DNA of 64,000 nucleotides from Rhizobium sp. CB3090 (GTDB lineage: Bacteria > Pseudomonadota > Alphaproteobacteria > Rhizobiales > Rhizobiaceae). Below are positions 54,433 to 63,283 of this stretch, in pieces. The translations under genes were made by a program, and so were the position numbers. The notes beneath the pieces were generated by a model, which was not told where the DNA came from, did no database searches, and worked only from the letters and a program-made list of their open reading frames with translations. Position 1 is the stretch's first letter; each line of letters starts with the position of its first letter. The stretch is taken from NCBI RefSeq assembly GCF_029714285.1, contig NZ_CP121663.1, positions 1,302,001-1,366,000 of the forward strand, read 5' to 3'.

Positions 54433-55463
54433 CTTGCTCCGGCGGTCAGACAGGCCGAATGATCCAATGGCAAGCGTCGGCGGCCTTTCTTATGCGCGGG
54501 TGACTTTTCAGCTAGCGTCGCGCTGAACCACGCGATCGTGTGTGCCAAGCCTTCAACCAGGGGCACCTTCGGCTCCCAGCGAAGCAATTGTTTGGCACGG
54601 GAAATATCAGGGCGCCGGCGCTGGGGATCATCCGTCGGCAGCGGCTTGTGGATGACCGTCGAACGCGTCGGAATCATCGTCAAGATCATTTCGGCAAGCT
54701 CAAGTACCGTGAATTCGCCGGGATTGCCGAGATTGACCGGAAGGCTGGCATTCCGCTGCACATTCATAAGGCGGATCAACCCATCGATCAGATCGGAGAT
54801 ATAGCAGAATGATCGCGTTTGCTCCCCGTTTCCATAGATCGTCAGGGGTTCGCCGCGGAGCGCCTGCACGACGAAATTGGAAACGATGCGACCGTCATTC
54901 GGCTGCATGCGCGGGCCGTAGGTATTGAAGATGCGGACGACGCGAGCGTCGACATGTCCGGCACGAAAACTATCAAAGCAAAGCGCTTCTGCAGCTCGCT
55001 TCCCTTCGTCGTAGCAAGCGCGCGGTCCCGTGCAATTGACATGGCCCCAGTAGTCTTCCCGCTGAGGATGCTCCTCCGGATCGCCGTAGACTTCGCTCGT
55101 GGAGGCCTGTAGGAACGTGGCGCCATGGCGTTCGGCAAGCCTTAGCAGATTGCCCGTACCAGCAACGCTGGTCATCATCGTATGTATCGGATCGGCTTGA
55201 TAAAAGGGCGGGGACGCCGGACAGGCGAGGTTGTAAACTTGATCAACGGGTTCGCCGATCTCGGGCTCTTTGCAGATGTCGTGCTCTATGAAGATGAAAT
55301 CTGGATTGTTCCGCAGGGGAAGAATGTTGTTCGGCGAGCCAGTCAGCAAGCTGTCGACGCAAATGACCCTGTTGCCTGCGGCAAGCAGGCTATCGCAAAG
55401 ATGTGAGCCGACAAAACCTGCGCCACCGGCAACGAGAATGCTTTTTTTCGTCCGATGCCGCAT
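54429..55463 (-). CDS. UDP-glucuronate decarboxylase / UDP-xylose synthase-like
   Basis: 344 residues. NAD motif VAGGAGFVGSHLCDSLLAAG, QASTSEVYGDPEEHPQREDY, and the catalytic YDEGKRAAEAL. The order GPRACYDEGKR is diagnostic of UXS enzymes. It would provide UDP-xylose to the transferases encoded upstream. ATG at 55463 with AGGAGG upstream. Confidence 0.9.
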   Translation of the reverse strand: MRHRTKKSILVAGGAGFVGSHLCDSLLAAGNRVICVDSLLTGSPNNILPLRNNPDFIFIEHDICKEPEIGEPVDQVYNLACPASPPFYQADPIHTMMTSVAGTGNLLRLAERHGATFLQASTSEVYGDPEEHPQREDYWGHVNCTGPRACYDEGKRAAEALCFDSFRAGHVDARVVRIFNTYGPRMQPNDGRIVSNFVVQALRGEPLTIYGNGEQTRSFCYISDLIDGLIRLMNVQRNASLPVNLGNPGEFTVLELAEMILTMIPTRSTVIHKPLPTDDPQRRRPDISRAKQLLRWEPKVPLVEGLAHTIAWFSATLAEKSPAHKKGRRRLPLDHSACLTAGAR

Positions 55464-55485
55464 TCGATTGCCTCCTATTACTCTG

Positions 55486-56592
55486 TTATATTGAAACACG
55501 TTGAACCTCTTGATCTTTGCGTTGGCGGCCGGTGCTGAGCGCGGCAATGAATTGCCTGGCACGCCTCATGCCTGTATGCCGATCCAGCACGATATGACGA
55601 GCGGCTTCGGCGATATGTGTTCTTTTCTCGGATGACAGATTTGTCAGCGCCGCGACGACCTCGTTCAGGCCGTGGGCGATGATGATCGCCTTTCCGGCGG
55701 GAAAAAACTCCTCCAGGCCCCGCCAATAATCGCTGATGATCGGCGTGCCGCAGGCTGCGGCTTCAAATAGTCGTACGCTCGGAGACCAGCCGGCCGCCGC
55801 CATGTCGGAACGGGTAATATTGAGCGTAAACTTCTGCCTGCTATAGAACGAGGGATGATCGGCCGGCGCGAGATGTTCGATACGCGAGACATTGGCCGGC
55901 CATTCGATGTCGGAGGGATAATTCGGGCCGGCCACGACAAAGCGCATCTGCGGCAACAGGCGCGCCGGCCCGATCAACAATTTTTCCAGGATTGGCTGGC
56001 GATCGGGGCTATAGGTGCCGAGATAGCCGAGATCCCAGTGAATAGCCTCGCCTGTATTCCGATATGCGCGCTCATCGACCGAGCAATATAGAGGCTCGGC
56101 ATACGTTGCGCCGTAACGGCGTTCGAGTTGGTCTATGACCTCGTCGCCCGAGAAGGAAAAATAGATGTCGAACAGCGGCATCTGACGGACCGCAAGATAT
56201 TCCTCGTCATTTCGATCGAGTTTCGCGAGCGTTACAGGCGTATCGATATCGTAAAAGCACAGAAGCTGAGGGTGCTGGCCCGCTATCGCATCAATGATCC
56301 CAACGCCCTCGGGGATGTAGGAGCCGATAATTACCGCATCGGCCGCATGAAGACGGCGGCTGAATCGCACGAGCAGATCATCGACTCCCTCGTAGAATGA
56401 CAGCTCGCAAAAATCCGGGTCCGGCAGATCGCGCTGCGCCGCATACCAGGGGACGTCACGTTCAAGAAAAAGAACGCTATGTCCCCGCGCATGCAGGCCG
56501 CGCAAAAGGGCACGATACGTCGTGGCATGTCCGTTTCCCCAGGAAGACGAAAGCGAGAGGCCTAAGATGACGAGATCGAGAGATCTTTTCAC
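55486..56592 (-). CDS. CgeB-type glycosyltransferase (third of three tandem paralogues)
   Basis: 368 residues, GT-B fold. LSLSSSWGNGHATTYRALLR at the N-terminus and SVRLFEAAACGTPIISDYWR, PAGKAIIIAHGLNEV at the C-terminus are the PF13524-type donor end. GTG start overlaps the upstream stop as GTGA. Confidence 0.85.
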   Translation of the reverse strand: MKRSLDLVILGLSLSSSWGNGHATTYRALLRGLHARGHSVLFLERDVPWYAAQRDLPDPDFCELSFYEGVDDLLVRFSRRLHAADAVIIGSYIPEGVGIIDAIAGQHPQLLCFYDIDTPVTLAKLDRNDEEYLAVRQMPLFDIYFSFSGDEVIDQLERRYGATYAEPLYCSVDERAYRNTGEAIHWDLGYLGTYSPDRQPILEKLLIGPARLLPQMRFVVAGPNYPSDIEWPANVSRIEHLAPADHPSFYSRQKFTLNITRSDMAAAGWSPSVRLFEAAACGTPIISDYWRGLEEFFPAGKAIIIAHGLNEVVAALTNLSSEKRTHIAEAARHIVLDRHTGMRRARQFIAALSTGRQRKDQEVQRVSI

Positions 56593-57677
56593 TCCGCAGC
56601 CTCCCCTTTAATGGAACGAGACCGGATCAGCCGGTCCAGCTCGATCGCACGGTGTTGATAAGTGTGTTCCTTGATAATCCTCGCCCGAGCTTGCCTGCCA
56701 ATTCTTGCCGCCTCTTCGGATGTGAGGCTAGCCAGAATGTCGCGAACGTCACCCCCGTCGCGGGCGACCAGAATTTCTTCGCCCGGCTTCAAGAAGAGAT
56801 CGATGCCCTGCCACTCGTCGGTGATCAGGCAGGCGCCGGCTCCGGCGGCCTCAAAAACGCGGGTCGCCGGAGAAAAGCCGTTCGAGGCCATGCTGCTGCG
56901 GGAAATGTTAAGGATTGCTTTCGGCGTCACGTTGAAAGCATTGTGGTCACGCGTGGAGACGTGCCCGATATAGTCGACATTTGCCGTCATCGTCTTATCC
57001 TGCCAACCGGCGCCGCCCAACAGGAATTTGAGACCGGGCAACGTCGCCGCCGGACGAAGAAAGAACTCCTCGACCCTCGCTTCGCGGTCAGGAAGCCGAT
57101 TGCCGAGGAAGGCCAGATCGGCGGTGAAACGACCGTCGGCAGCGACCGGATGATGCGTCTGCGGATCGAGCGCATTGTAGATTGGCACGCAGTCGGCCGC
57201 GCCGATCGCACGATAGGCTGCAACGACGGGCTCGCCGCCGCCATAGGTCAGTACCATATCAAGGTCGGCAAGCGCGCGCCGCAGCGGATGCAGAGGCGAC
57301 GCCTTGAGTTCTGCAAGCGTGGCAGGTGCGTCGACATCCCAGAATATCCGCAATGCACCCGGCCGAGCCGCTTTCATGACCTCCTGCAGCAGGAGGTCAT
57401 CCTCAAAGCCGACACCGCTCGCCTTTACCACGATCTGCGCCAGCGCGGCTTGCGCCGCCGCTGCCTTGAGGGCTGCAACCGTGCCATCATAGACGACGAC
57501 CTTGCACCAAGGCGGCGGTTCGATATCGCGGTGTTCCTGCCGACCGTAAACGTCGGGCTCATAGAAGGTGATGTCATAGCCCTTTGCCGCCAGCGCGCGC
57601 AGCATGCCACGGTAGTAGGTGGCGGCACCGTTCCAGTAAGCCGAAAGCAGGCTCGATCCATAGAAGGCCAGTCTCAT
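56589..57677 (-). CDS. CgeB-type glycosyltransferase (second)
   Basis: 362 residues. AFYGSSLLSAYWNGAATYYR and RVFEAAGAGACLITDEWQGI with PGEEILVARDGGDV; same family and architecture as the neighbours on both sides. ATG at 57677 overlaps the preceding stop (ATGA); AGGAGG upstream. Confidence 0.87.
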   Translation of the reverse strand: MRLAFYGSSLLSAYWNGAATYYRGMLRALAAKGYDITFYEPDVYGRQEHRDIEPPPWCKVVVYDGTVAALKAAAAQAALAQIVVKASGVGFEDDLLLQEVMKAARPGALRIFWDVDAPATLAELKASPLHPLRRALADLDMVLTYGGGEPVVAAYRAIGAADCVPIYNALDPQTHHPVAADGRFTADLAFLGNRLPDREARVEEFFLRPAATLPGLKFLLGGAGWQDKTMTANVDYIGHVSTRDHNAFNVTPKAILNISRSSMASNGFSPATRVFEAAGAGACLITDEWQGIDLFLKPGEEILVARDGGDVRDILASLTSEEAARIGRQARARIIKEHTYQHRAIELDRLIRSRSIKGEAAE

Positions 57678-58786
57678 TGTGCCGCCTCCTTTGCCGCCAC
57701 CCTGCTGCCCTGCGCGAGAATAGCGAGCAGCTCGTCTACGCGATGCCGGCAAGTGTGTCGGCTACGGATCGTCTCAAGTCCGGAGGCCACGAGTTCGGCC
57801 GCCAGGGATCGATCGGAAAGCACATCGCGAAGCAGCCGGGCCATTTCGTTGCCGTCCTTGGCAAAGAGGAAATCCTTTCCCGGCCGGAATAATCCCTCGA
57901 CATCATCCCACGGCGCCGACACAAGAGGAATCCCGCAGGCAAGCGCCTCAAAAACGCGAATGGTCGGTATGCCCGGCAGCGCCTGGACATAGGGCCGGCG
58001 CGGAATGTGCACGGTGACGCCGTGCTGGGCGAATGCTCGAGGCACCTCGGCATTGGCAATCCAACCGCCATAATGGATGTTCGCTTTATCGAGCGCCTCA
58101 AGCGCATGCGGTGGATAGCGAACGCCGCGCACCGTCGTTTGCAACCCAAGCCGGCGGCTCGGCTCGATCAGAAAAGAGATAATTTCAGCGCTGCGCTCGC
58201 CATCGCCCCAGTTGCCGATCCAGATCAGATCGCCGGTTTTCTCGACGTGGGGCAACGGTCGGAAAAGGAGATCGTCGGCCCCTTCATGCCAGGCGAAAAC
58301 GTTGCGTCCCCATCCTGCCCGCAGATAACGCTGCCGCAGCGTCTCTCCGAATGCCAGAATAAGGTCGTAATCCTGCAGATCGAGGTTTGCTATGTCCTCT
58401 TCTGCCGAGACAGCCCGGTGGTGGGTATCGTGAAAGACGAGCGTGAATTTGCCGCCTTGCCGCCTGGCTCTGCCAAGCTGCGCGACGAGGCTCGGATCGG
58501 TCCATTCATGGACAATGACGACGTCGGCGCCGCTGATGGCCGCTTTATGGTCGAATTTGCTTGAATAATAGATGGAGTGCAGCTCCGGAAAAGTACGGTG
58601 GAAAGCCTCGACCGCCTCCGGCCCCTTATCCCTGAGCAGGTTTTCTCGGCTCCACGAGAGGTCTGGCTCGAGCGCAACAGCGTCATGGCCGCGCCTGATC
58701 AGCTCGCGCATCACGCCCCGCAGAAAATGGGCATTGCCGTGGTTCCAGTCCGAGACGAGCGAATGCGTGTAAAAGATGAACTTCAT
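57674..58786 (-). CDS. CgeB-type glycosyltransferase (first)
   Basis: 370 residues. FYTHSLVSDWNHGNAHFLRG, WIGNWGDGERSAEII and TIRVFEALACGIPLVSAPWD, PGKDFLFAKDGNEM. The third paralogue, slightly more distant. Overlaps its neighbours by four bases each. Confidence 0.87.
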   Translation of the reverse strand: MKFIFYTHSLVSDWNHGNAHFLRGVMRELIRRGHDAVALEPDLSWSRENLLRDKGPEAVEAFHRTFPELHSIYYSSKFDHKAAISGADVVIVHEWTDPSLVAQLGRARRQGGKFTLVFHDTHHRAVSAEEDIANLDLQDYDLILAFGETLRQRYLRAGWGRNVFAWHEGADDLLFRPLPHVEKTGDLIWIGNWGDGERSAEIISFLIEPSRRLGLQTTVRGVRYPPHALEALDKANIHYGGWIANAEVPRAFAQHGVTVHIPRRPYVQALPGIPTIRVFEALACGIPLVSAPWDDVEGLFRPGKDFLFAKDGNEMARLLRDVLSDRSLAAELVASGLETIRSRHTCRHRVDELLAILAQGSRVAAKEAAQ

Positions 58787-59898
58787 GATATCGCTCCCGT
58801 GGCAGCAAAGTTGCAGGTCTCTACCGCCACTCGCGAATAGATATCGATCATGGCTTTGCACTGAGCCTCGGCAGAAAAATTGCGCGCCCTCGCCCGCGCC
58901 TTCACAGCATATTCCGCCCGCAGGCCGGCATCGCCGGCAAACCGGTTGATGGCATCGGCAAAAGACCGGCGATCGCGTGGATCGCAAAAGAGCGCGACGC
59001 CATCCCAAAGCTCGCGATAGGTCCCGATATCGGCAAGGACCAGCGCGGCGCCGGCACGCGCAGCTTCCAAGGCGGCGAGACCGAAGGGCTCATAAAGCGA
59101 GGGAGACACGAAAATGCCGGCCTTGACCATGAGAGTCATCAACTCGGCATGCCCGAGTTCACCGAGGTTAGTCGCACGTTCGATGGCAAAATATTGCCCA
59201 TTCGGCCCGCGGACCGGCCCAGCCATAAAAACGGGCCATAGGACAAGAGGAGCGGCCGCGTCCAGGACGGCCGCGTTCTTCCCGTCGTCCCACCAACGGC
59301 CTGCCGCCAGAACGAAATCCTCTTTCGGCACACGGGCGGGGGCGAAATGACTTGAATTATAGACGACCTCGATGTTGTTCAGGCGACCGTAGCAACGCCG
59401 GAGCGACGCGGCATGGCTGCGGCTTGGGGCCACGATCGCCTCCGCGCGCTGAAAACCCATGTGATTGCGATGTTTCTGCCAAAGCCAGTCAGGGGGAACA
59501 TCGCTATCGCGCACGGCATCGAACCAGGTGACCACACAAGAATGCGAGACAACTACGACCGGCAATGCGACGGCGAGACCTGCAGCCTGTGACGGAAGAT
59601 TGAGATGGAGCAGCTCGGCCGAGTGCGCGAGCGCCAATTCCGCAAGCAAGCCGGATATGGGCTCAAGTTGGTTCTCGCTGTCGATTGTCCAGTCGAGTGG
59701 AGCCTCGAGCCAAACGAGTGTTCCGATCTTATCTGCCTCTGCCGACTGTGCTTGCGACGGCAGCGGGCCGAAACCGGCAAAGATCGTCTCGACCCCGAGA
59801 AGCCGCAGCCCTCTCGCAAGGTCCATGGCGTACCGCCACACGCCGCCGACGGCATCCATAGTCATAAGAATGCGGCGCGGCCGCTCTGCGATCGTCAT
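58783..59898 (-). CDS. Family 4 glycosyltransferase
   Basis: 371 residues. RRILMTMDAVGGVWRYAMDL, FVLAAGRWWDDGKN and SLYEPFGLAALEAARAGAAL with the E-x7-E donor motif. ATG at 59898 overlaps the fusion-gene stop. It shares its first residues MTIAER with the fusion gene, suggesting duplication of the start region. Confidence 0.9.
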   Translation of the reverse strand: MTIAERPRRILMTMDAVGGVWRYAMDLARGLRLLGVETIFAGFGPLPSQAQSAEADKIGTLVWLEAPLDWTIDSENQLEPISGLLAELALAHSAELLHLNLPSQAAGLAVALPVVVVSHSCVVTWFDAVRDSDVPPDWLWQKHRNHMGFQRAEAIVAPSRSHAASLRRCYGRLNNIEVVYNSSHFAPARVPKEDFVLAAGRWWDDGKNAAVLDAAAPLVLWPVFMAGPVRGPNGQYFAIERATNLGELGHAELMTLMVKAGIFVSPSLYEPFGLAALEAARAGAALVLADIGTYRELWDGVALFCDPRDRRSFADAINRFAGDAGLRAEYAVKARARARNFSAEAQCKAMIDIYSRVAVETCNFAATGAIS

Positions 59899-61901
59899 GC
59901 CGTCGCCCTCCTCGCATGATGGACTTCGGGCAATCGGTACTGCGTCAGCCAATCGCAAAGATCGCGCACCCCTTCGTGCCAGCCTATCGAGGCTTTCCAG
60001 CCCACCGCAGATTGAAGCGCGCGCGTGTCGGAAACGAAGTAAAGTTGATCGCCGGCGCGCCACGACAAATGGGTCGTTTTGACAGGCTGGCCAATGAGCC
60101 GTTCGATATCGCGAAGGATAACTTGCAAGCTGACGGCGTTTTGCACGCCCCCGCCGAGGTTGAAGGCTTTACCCTTTACGCCGCCGATGGACTCCATCAT
60201 CGCCCGGTAGGCAGCAACGGCGTCATTGACATGCAGGATATCACGGACTTGCTTGCCGTCCCCGTAGATCGAGATCGTATCACCACGCAGGGCGCACAGG
60301 AGAAAATGCGCTACCCATCCCTGATCTTCCGTGCCGAACTGGCGCGGTCCATAAATGCAGCTCATGCGCAAGCCGGCGCTCGGGATTCCGTATGATTTCG
60401 CATAGTCCAGCACATATTGGTCGGCAGCGCCCTTCGAACAGCCGTAGGGCGTGCAGAAGTCCAGCTTCTGGGCTTCATTGAAGCCATATCTGCGGATCGC
60501 CTCGTCAACCGGCACATAACGGTCGTCGAGCTCTGCAAGCGCGAGCTGCTCCAGCCCGCCATAGACCTTGTTGGTGCTGGCAAACACCACAGGAATATCC
60601 CGACCCGTTTTGCGCACAGCTTCAAGAACGTTGATCGTGCCGCCTGCATTCGTGTCGAAATCATCGATCGGCTGACTTAGGCTCGTAGTTACCGCCGTTT
60701 GAGCCGCAAAGTGGAAGACGGCGCGCGCGTCCGAAAAGACAGGTTCTATGCTGCGCAGATCGCGAACATCGGCAATAGCAGGGTGCACCCGGTCGCCGTG
60801 GGATTTGATGAGCCAATCGAGATTTTCTTCGACTCCGTCTCGGCTAAGATTATCGAGAATGATGACATCTTCGCCTTCGGCCAGGTAACTGCTGGCGAGA
60901 TTGCAGCCGATGAAACCACTTCCTCCGACGACGACGATAGGGGCGTTTCCCCGGCCTACCGACGGCGCAGTCAGTACGCACAGCTTCTCGGCTCGTTCCA
61001 AGCCCCCCGACGTCAGCAGCCGCGACAGCAGCTTTGGTCGATCGTTGGCGGTATTCAGGCCGAGATGGTAGTGGCGCGGATCGAACCACAGGCCTTCCTG
61101 CACCGGAATATCCGGTGCCATGTCGCGCCAGCCATACCAATAGACGCGATCGGCCGGCGCACTCACCGCGGCCAGGAATCGGCGGACTTGCTCGAGCTCG
61201 TCATTGCGCCACGTGGAATATCCGGTTTCGGTGATCCAGACTTGTGCTTTGTCGTTATACTCTTCGAGTACGTGTCGCATTTGCGCCAAATGGGTATCCC
61301 AACCATCCCAGGTGCTCCTCTCGCTGTCCCACGTTCCGGGAAAGCCGTGAAAACCGACGGCTGAAACGACGCTCAACACGCCGCGCTCGCCCATGAGCCT
61401 CAGCCAGTGCGGATCGAAGGGGCAAGGTCCTCCCAGCACCGGTTTCCAGCCGCGGCGATCGGCCCAATAGGCGGCCGCGCCCACCATTTCACAAAAAAGC
61501 AGATAATCGCGGTCATTGCGCCAATCCCAATCGAGAAGATTGTTCGGTTCGTTCCAGAGCTCGACATGCGAAAAATACTGCCCGTAACGGGTCAGGACGT
61601 GATCTATGAAATCCGCATAGTCCTTGAGAATGAGAGGTGCGCCCGACGAACGACCGGTGCGCGAAAGCGATGGCGGCGTATAGTGAATGCAGGGCAATAG
61701 GTCGATGCGCTTTCCCAATGTCGGCAACAGCCAGTCGAACCACTCTTCGCCGCCCGGCGCGACATATTCCGCCCATGACAGGTTTGTGCGCAGATGGCGC
61801 GCACCGGCAGCCAGCATGTCGCAGAGCGCCGCTTCGGCACGCTCATGCTCATTGCGGCGAAACCACTCGACAAAGCCAAAATGCCGCTCAGCAATCGTCA
61901 T
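59895..61901 (-). CDS. Fusion of a clan GH-A glycoside hydrolase and an NDP-sugar epimerase
   Basis: 668 residues in two parts. Residues 1-~335 are a TIM-barrel hydrolase: HVELWNEPNNLLDW holds the acid/base Glu after Asn, and VWITETGYSTW the nucleophile Glu. From ~342 an extended SDR starts: IVVVGGSGFIGCNLASSYLA, FHFAAQTAVTTSLSQP, CTPYGCSKGAADQYVLDY, similar to CDP-paratose/tyvelose 2-epimerases. No signal peptide, so the hydrolase part acts in the cytosol. The coding sequence is continuous and overlaps both neighbours by ATGA, so it is a true fusion. Confidence 0.88.
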   Translation of the reverse strand: MTIAERHFGFVEWFRRNEHERAEAALCDMLAAGARHLRTNLSWAEYVAPGGEEWFDWLLPTLGKRIDLLPCIHYTPPSLSRTGRSSGAPLILKDYADFIDHVLTRYGQYFSHVELWNEPNNLLDWDWRNDRDYLLFCEMVGAAAYWADRRGWKPVLGGPCPFDPHWLRLMGERGVLSVVSAVGFHGFPGTWDSERSTWDGWDTHLAQMRHVLEEYNDKAQVWITETGYSTWRNDELEQVRRFLAAVSAPADRVYWYGWRDMAPDIPVQEGLWFDPRHYHLGLNTANDRPKLLSRLLTSGGLERAEKLCVLTAPSVGRGNAPIVVVGGSGFIGCNLASSYLAEGEDVIILDNLSRDGVEENLDWLIKSHGDRVHPAIADVRDLRSIEPVFSDARAVFHFAAQTAVTTSLSQPIDDFDTNAGGTINVLEAVRKTGRDIPVVFASTNKVYGGLEQLALAELDDRYVPVDEAIRRYGFNEAQKLDFCTPYGCSKGAADQYVLDYAKSYGIPSAGLRMSCIYGPRQFGTEDQGWVAHFLLCALRGDTISIYGDGKQVRDILHVNDAVAAYRAMMESIGGVKGKAFNLGGGVQNAVSLQVILRDIERLIGQPVKTTHLSWRAGDQLYFVSDTRALQSAVGWKASIGWHEGVRDLCDWLTQYRLPEVHHARRATA

Positions 61902-63004
61902 GACACGAGCCCCCGTTCCTCGAGTTGTCGCTGCATTTCGGCGCTTCGGTCGATCGCACCGACGGAACGAACCCATTCGACGAATGGAGACAGTGAGTTT
62001 TCCAGACGATGCTGCGGCTCGAAGCCCAGCAATTCGCGTGCCTTGGAAATATCGGCGAAGCAGTTGCGAATATCGCCGGACCGCGCTTTGCCTGTGATAT
62101 TCGGCTGGATGTCCGGAAATCCCATGGCGTCGGCCAGCATTGTAGCGACGTCGGCGATCATGTAGGCGTTGCCGCTTCCGACATTGATGACATGGCCGGC
62201 CGCCTGTGGCCGCTCCAATGCAAGCCGGAACGCGCGGGCGACATCCAGCACATGCACGAAATCGCGTCGCTGCCTGCCATCCTCGAAAATGGTCGGCGGC
62301 TGACCGTTAATCAGGCGGGAGGCAAAATTCGCAAGGACTCCCGTATAAGGATTGGATAGGGCCTGACCGGCGCCAAAGACATTGAACAGGCGCAGCGCAA
62401 CTGCTTCGGTGGCATAAGCCTCGGCAAAAATGAGCACCTGGCGTTCCTGGACGAATTTTGTCAGCGCATAGATGGAGGCGAGATCGACCGGCTTTTCCTC
62501 GTCCGTCGGAACCGGCACCAGGGCTTCGCCGTTCGGGCCGAGCGGATCCCATCGACCTTCTTTGGTCAGCCCGCCGTTTCTGCGGATATGGCCAAAACGT
62601 TCGCCGGCGCGCGAGACATACGCACCCTCGCCATACACGCTCATGGAGGAAGCGACTACGATGCGCCGGACCGGCATGCCGATCATGGCATCGAGAAGAA
62701 CAGCGGTCCCCAAATCATTCGTGCCGACATAACGAGCGATTTCATACATGGACTGGCCAACTCCGACCTCGGCGGCAAGATGGATTACGGCATCCACATC
62801 CTTCAGCGCCCGCCGGATGGCCGCCTTATCCCGCACATCGGCGTGGATGATCTCGAGCGAACCAGACAAATCAAGGTCGGCATCGGCATGCACTTGATCG
62901 ATCAGGGCATCGAAAATGCGGACTTCATGTCCATTGGAGAGAAGCTCTTCCGCGACATGGCGGCCGATAAAGCCGCAGCCACCAGTGATAAGAACAAGCG
63001 CCAT
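61898..63004 (-). CDS. NAD-dependent sugar-nucleotide epimerase/dehydratase
   Basis: 368 residues, extended SDR. VLITGGCGFIGRHVAEELLS, VIHLAAEVGVGQSMYEI, SSMSVYGEGAYVS and YALTKFVQERQVLIF (YxxxK). Closest in pattern to UDP-glucose/dTDP-sugar 4-epimerases; the product is not predictable. First gene of the eight-gene glycan operon. Confidence 0.87.
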   Translation of the reverse strand: MALVLITGGCGFIGRHVAEELLSNGHEVRIFDALIDQVHADADLDLSGSLEIIHADVRDKAAIRRALKDVDAVIHLAAEVGVGQSMYEIARYVGTNDLGTAVLLDAMIGMPVRRIVVASSMSVYGEGAYVSRAGERFGHIRRNGGLTKEGRWDPLGPNGEALVPVPTDEEKPVDLASIYALTKFVQERQVLIFAEAYATEAVALRLFNVFGAGQALSNPYTGVLANFASRLINGQPPTIFEDGRQRRDFVHVLDVARAFRLALERPQAAGHVINVGSGNAYMIADVATMLADAMGFPDIQPNITGKARSGDIRNCFADISKARELLGFEPQHRLENSLSPFVEWVRSVGAIDRSAEMQRQLEERGLVS

Positions 63005-63283
63005 AGTTCACCTGAAGCTGTGGATTTTCTAGGGTTTCGACCGCCTCCCAACCATAGACCTCAAGGAATGTTCCTTGAGCTATGACATCTTTATCTTCCT
63101 TGACTTTATCTATGACTTCTCTGCCGGGCCCGTGATTGCGGAGTTCCAAGGCGTGGCGGACATGTCGAAGTGCCGAGCTTCTTCATCAACGACTTCTTCT
63201 GGAACAACACCGGCTCGTCGCCGTTAGACGCACGCCGGATTGTTCCTTCAGCCTGTGGAGCTCAATGCTGGCAGGAGGAGACG
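63005..63283. other. Divergent promoter region
   Basis: About 280 bases between the glycan operon and the plus-strand dehydrogenase. It must contain promoters in both directions. A plus-strand frame in phase with the next gene reads VPSFFINDFFWNNTGSSP and looks protein-like, but I cannot identify it. Confidence 0.5.

Noticed and set aside
62925..63149. 74-codon minus ORF upstream of the glycan operon
   Set aside because: Overlaps the epimerase start and extends through the promoter region; no recognisable pattern.
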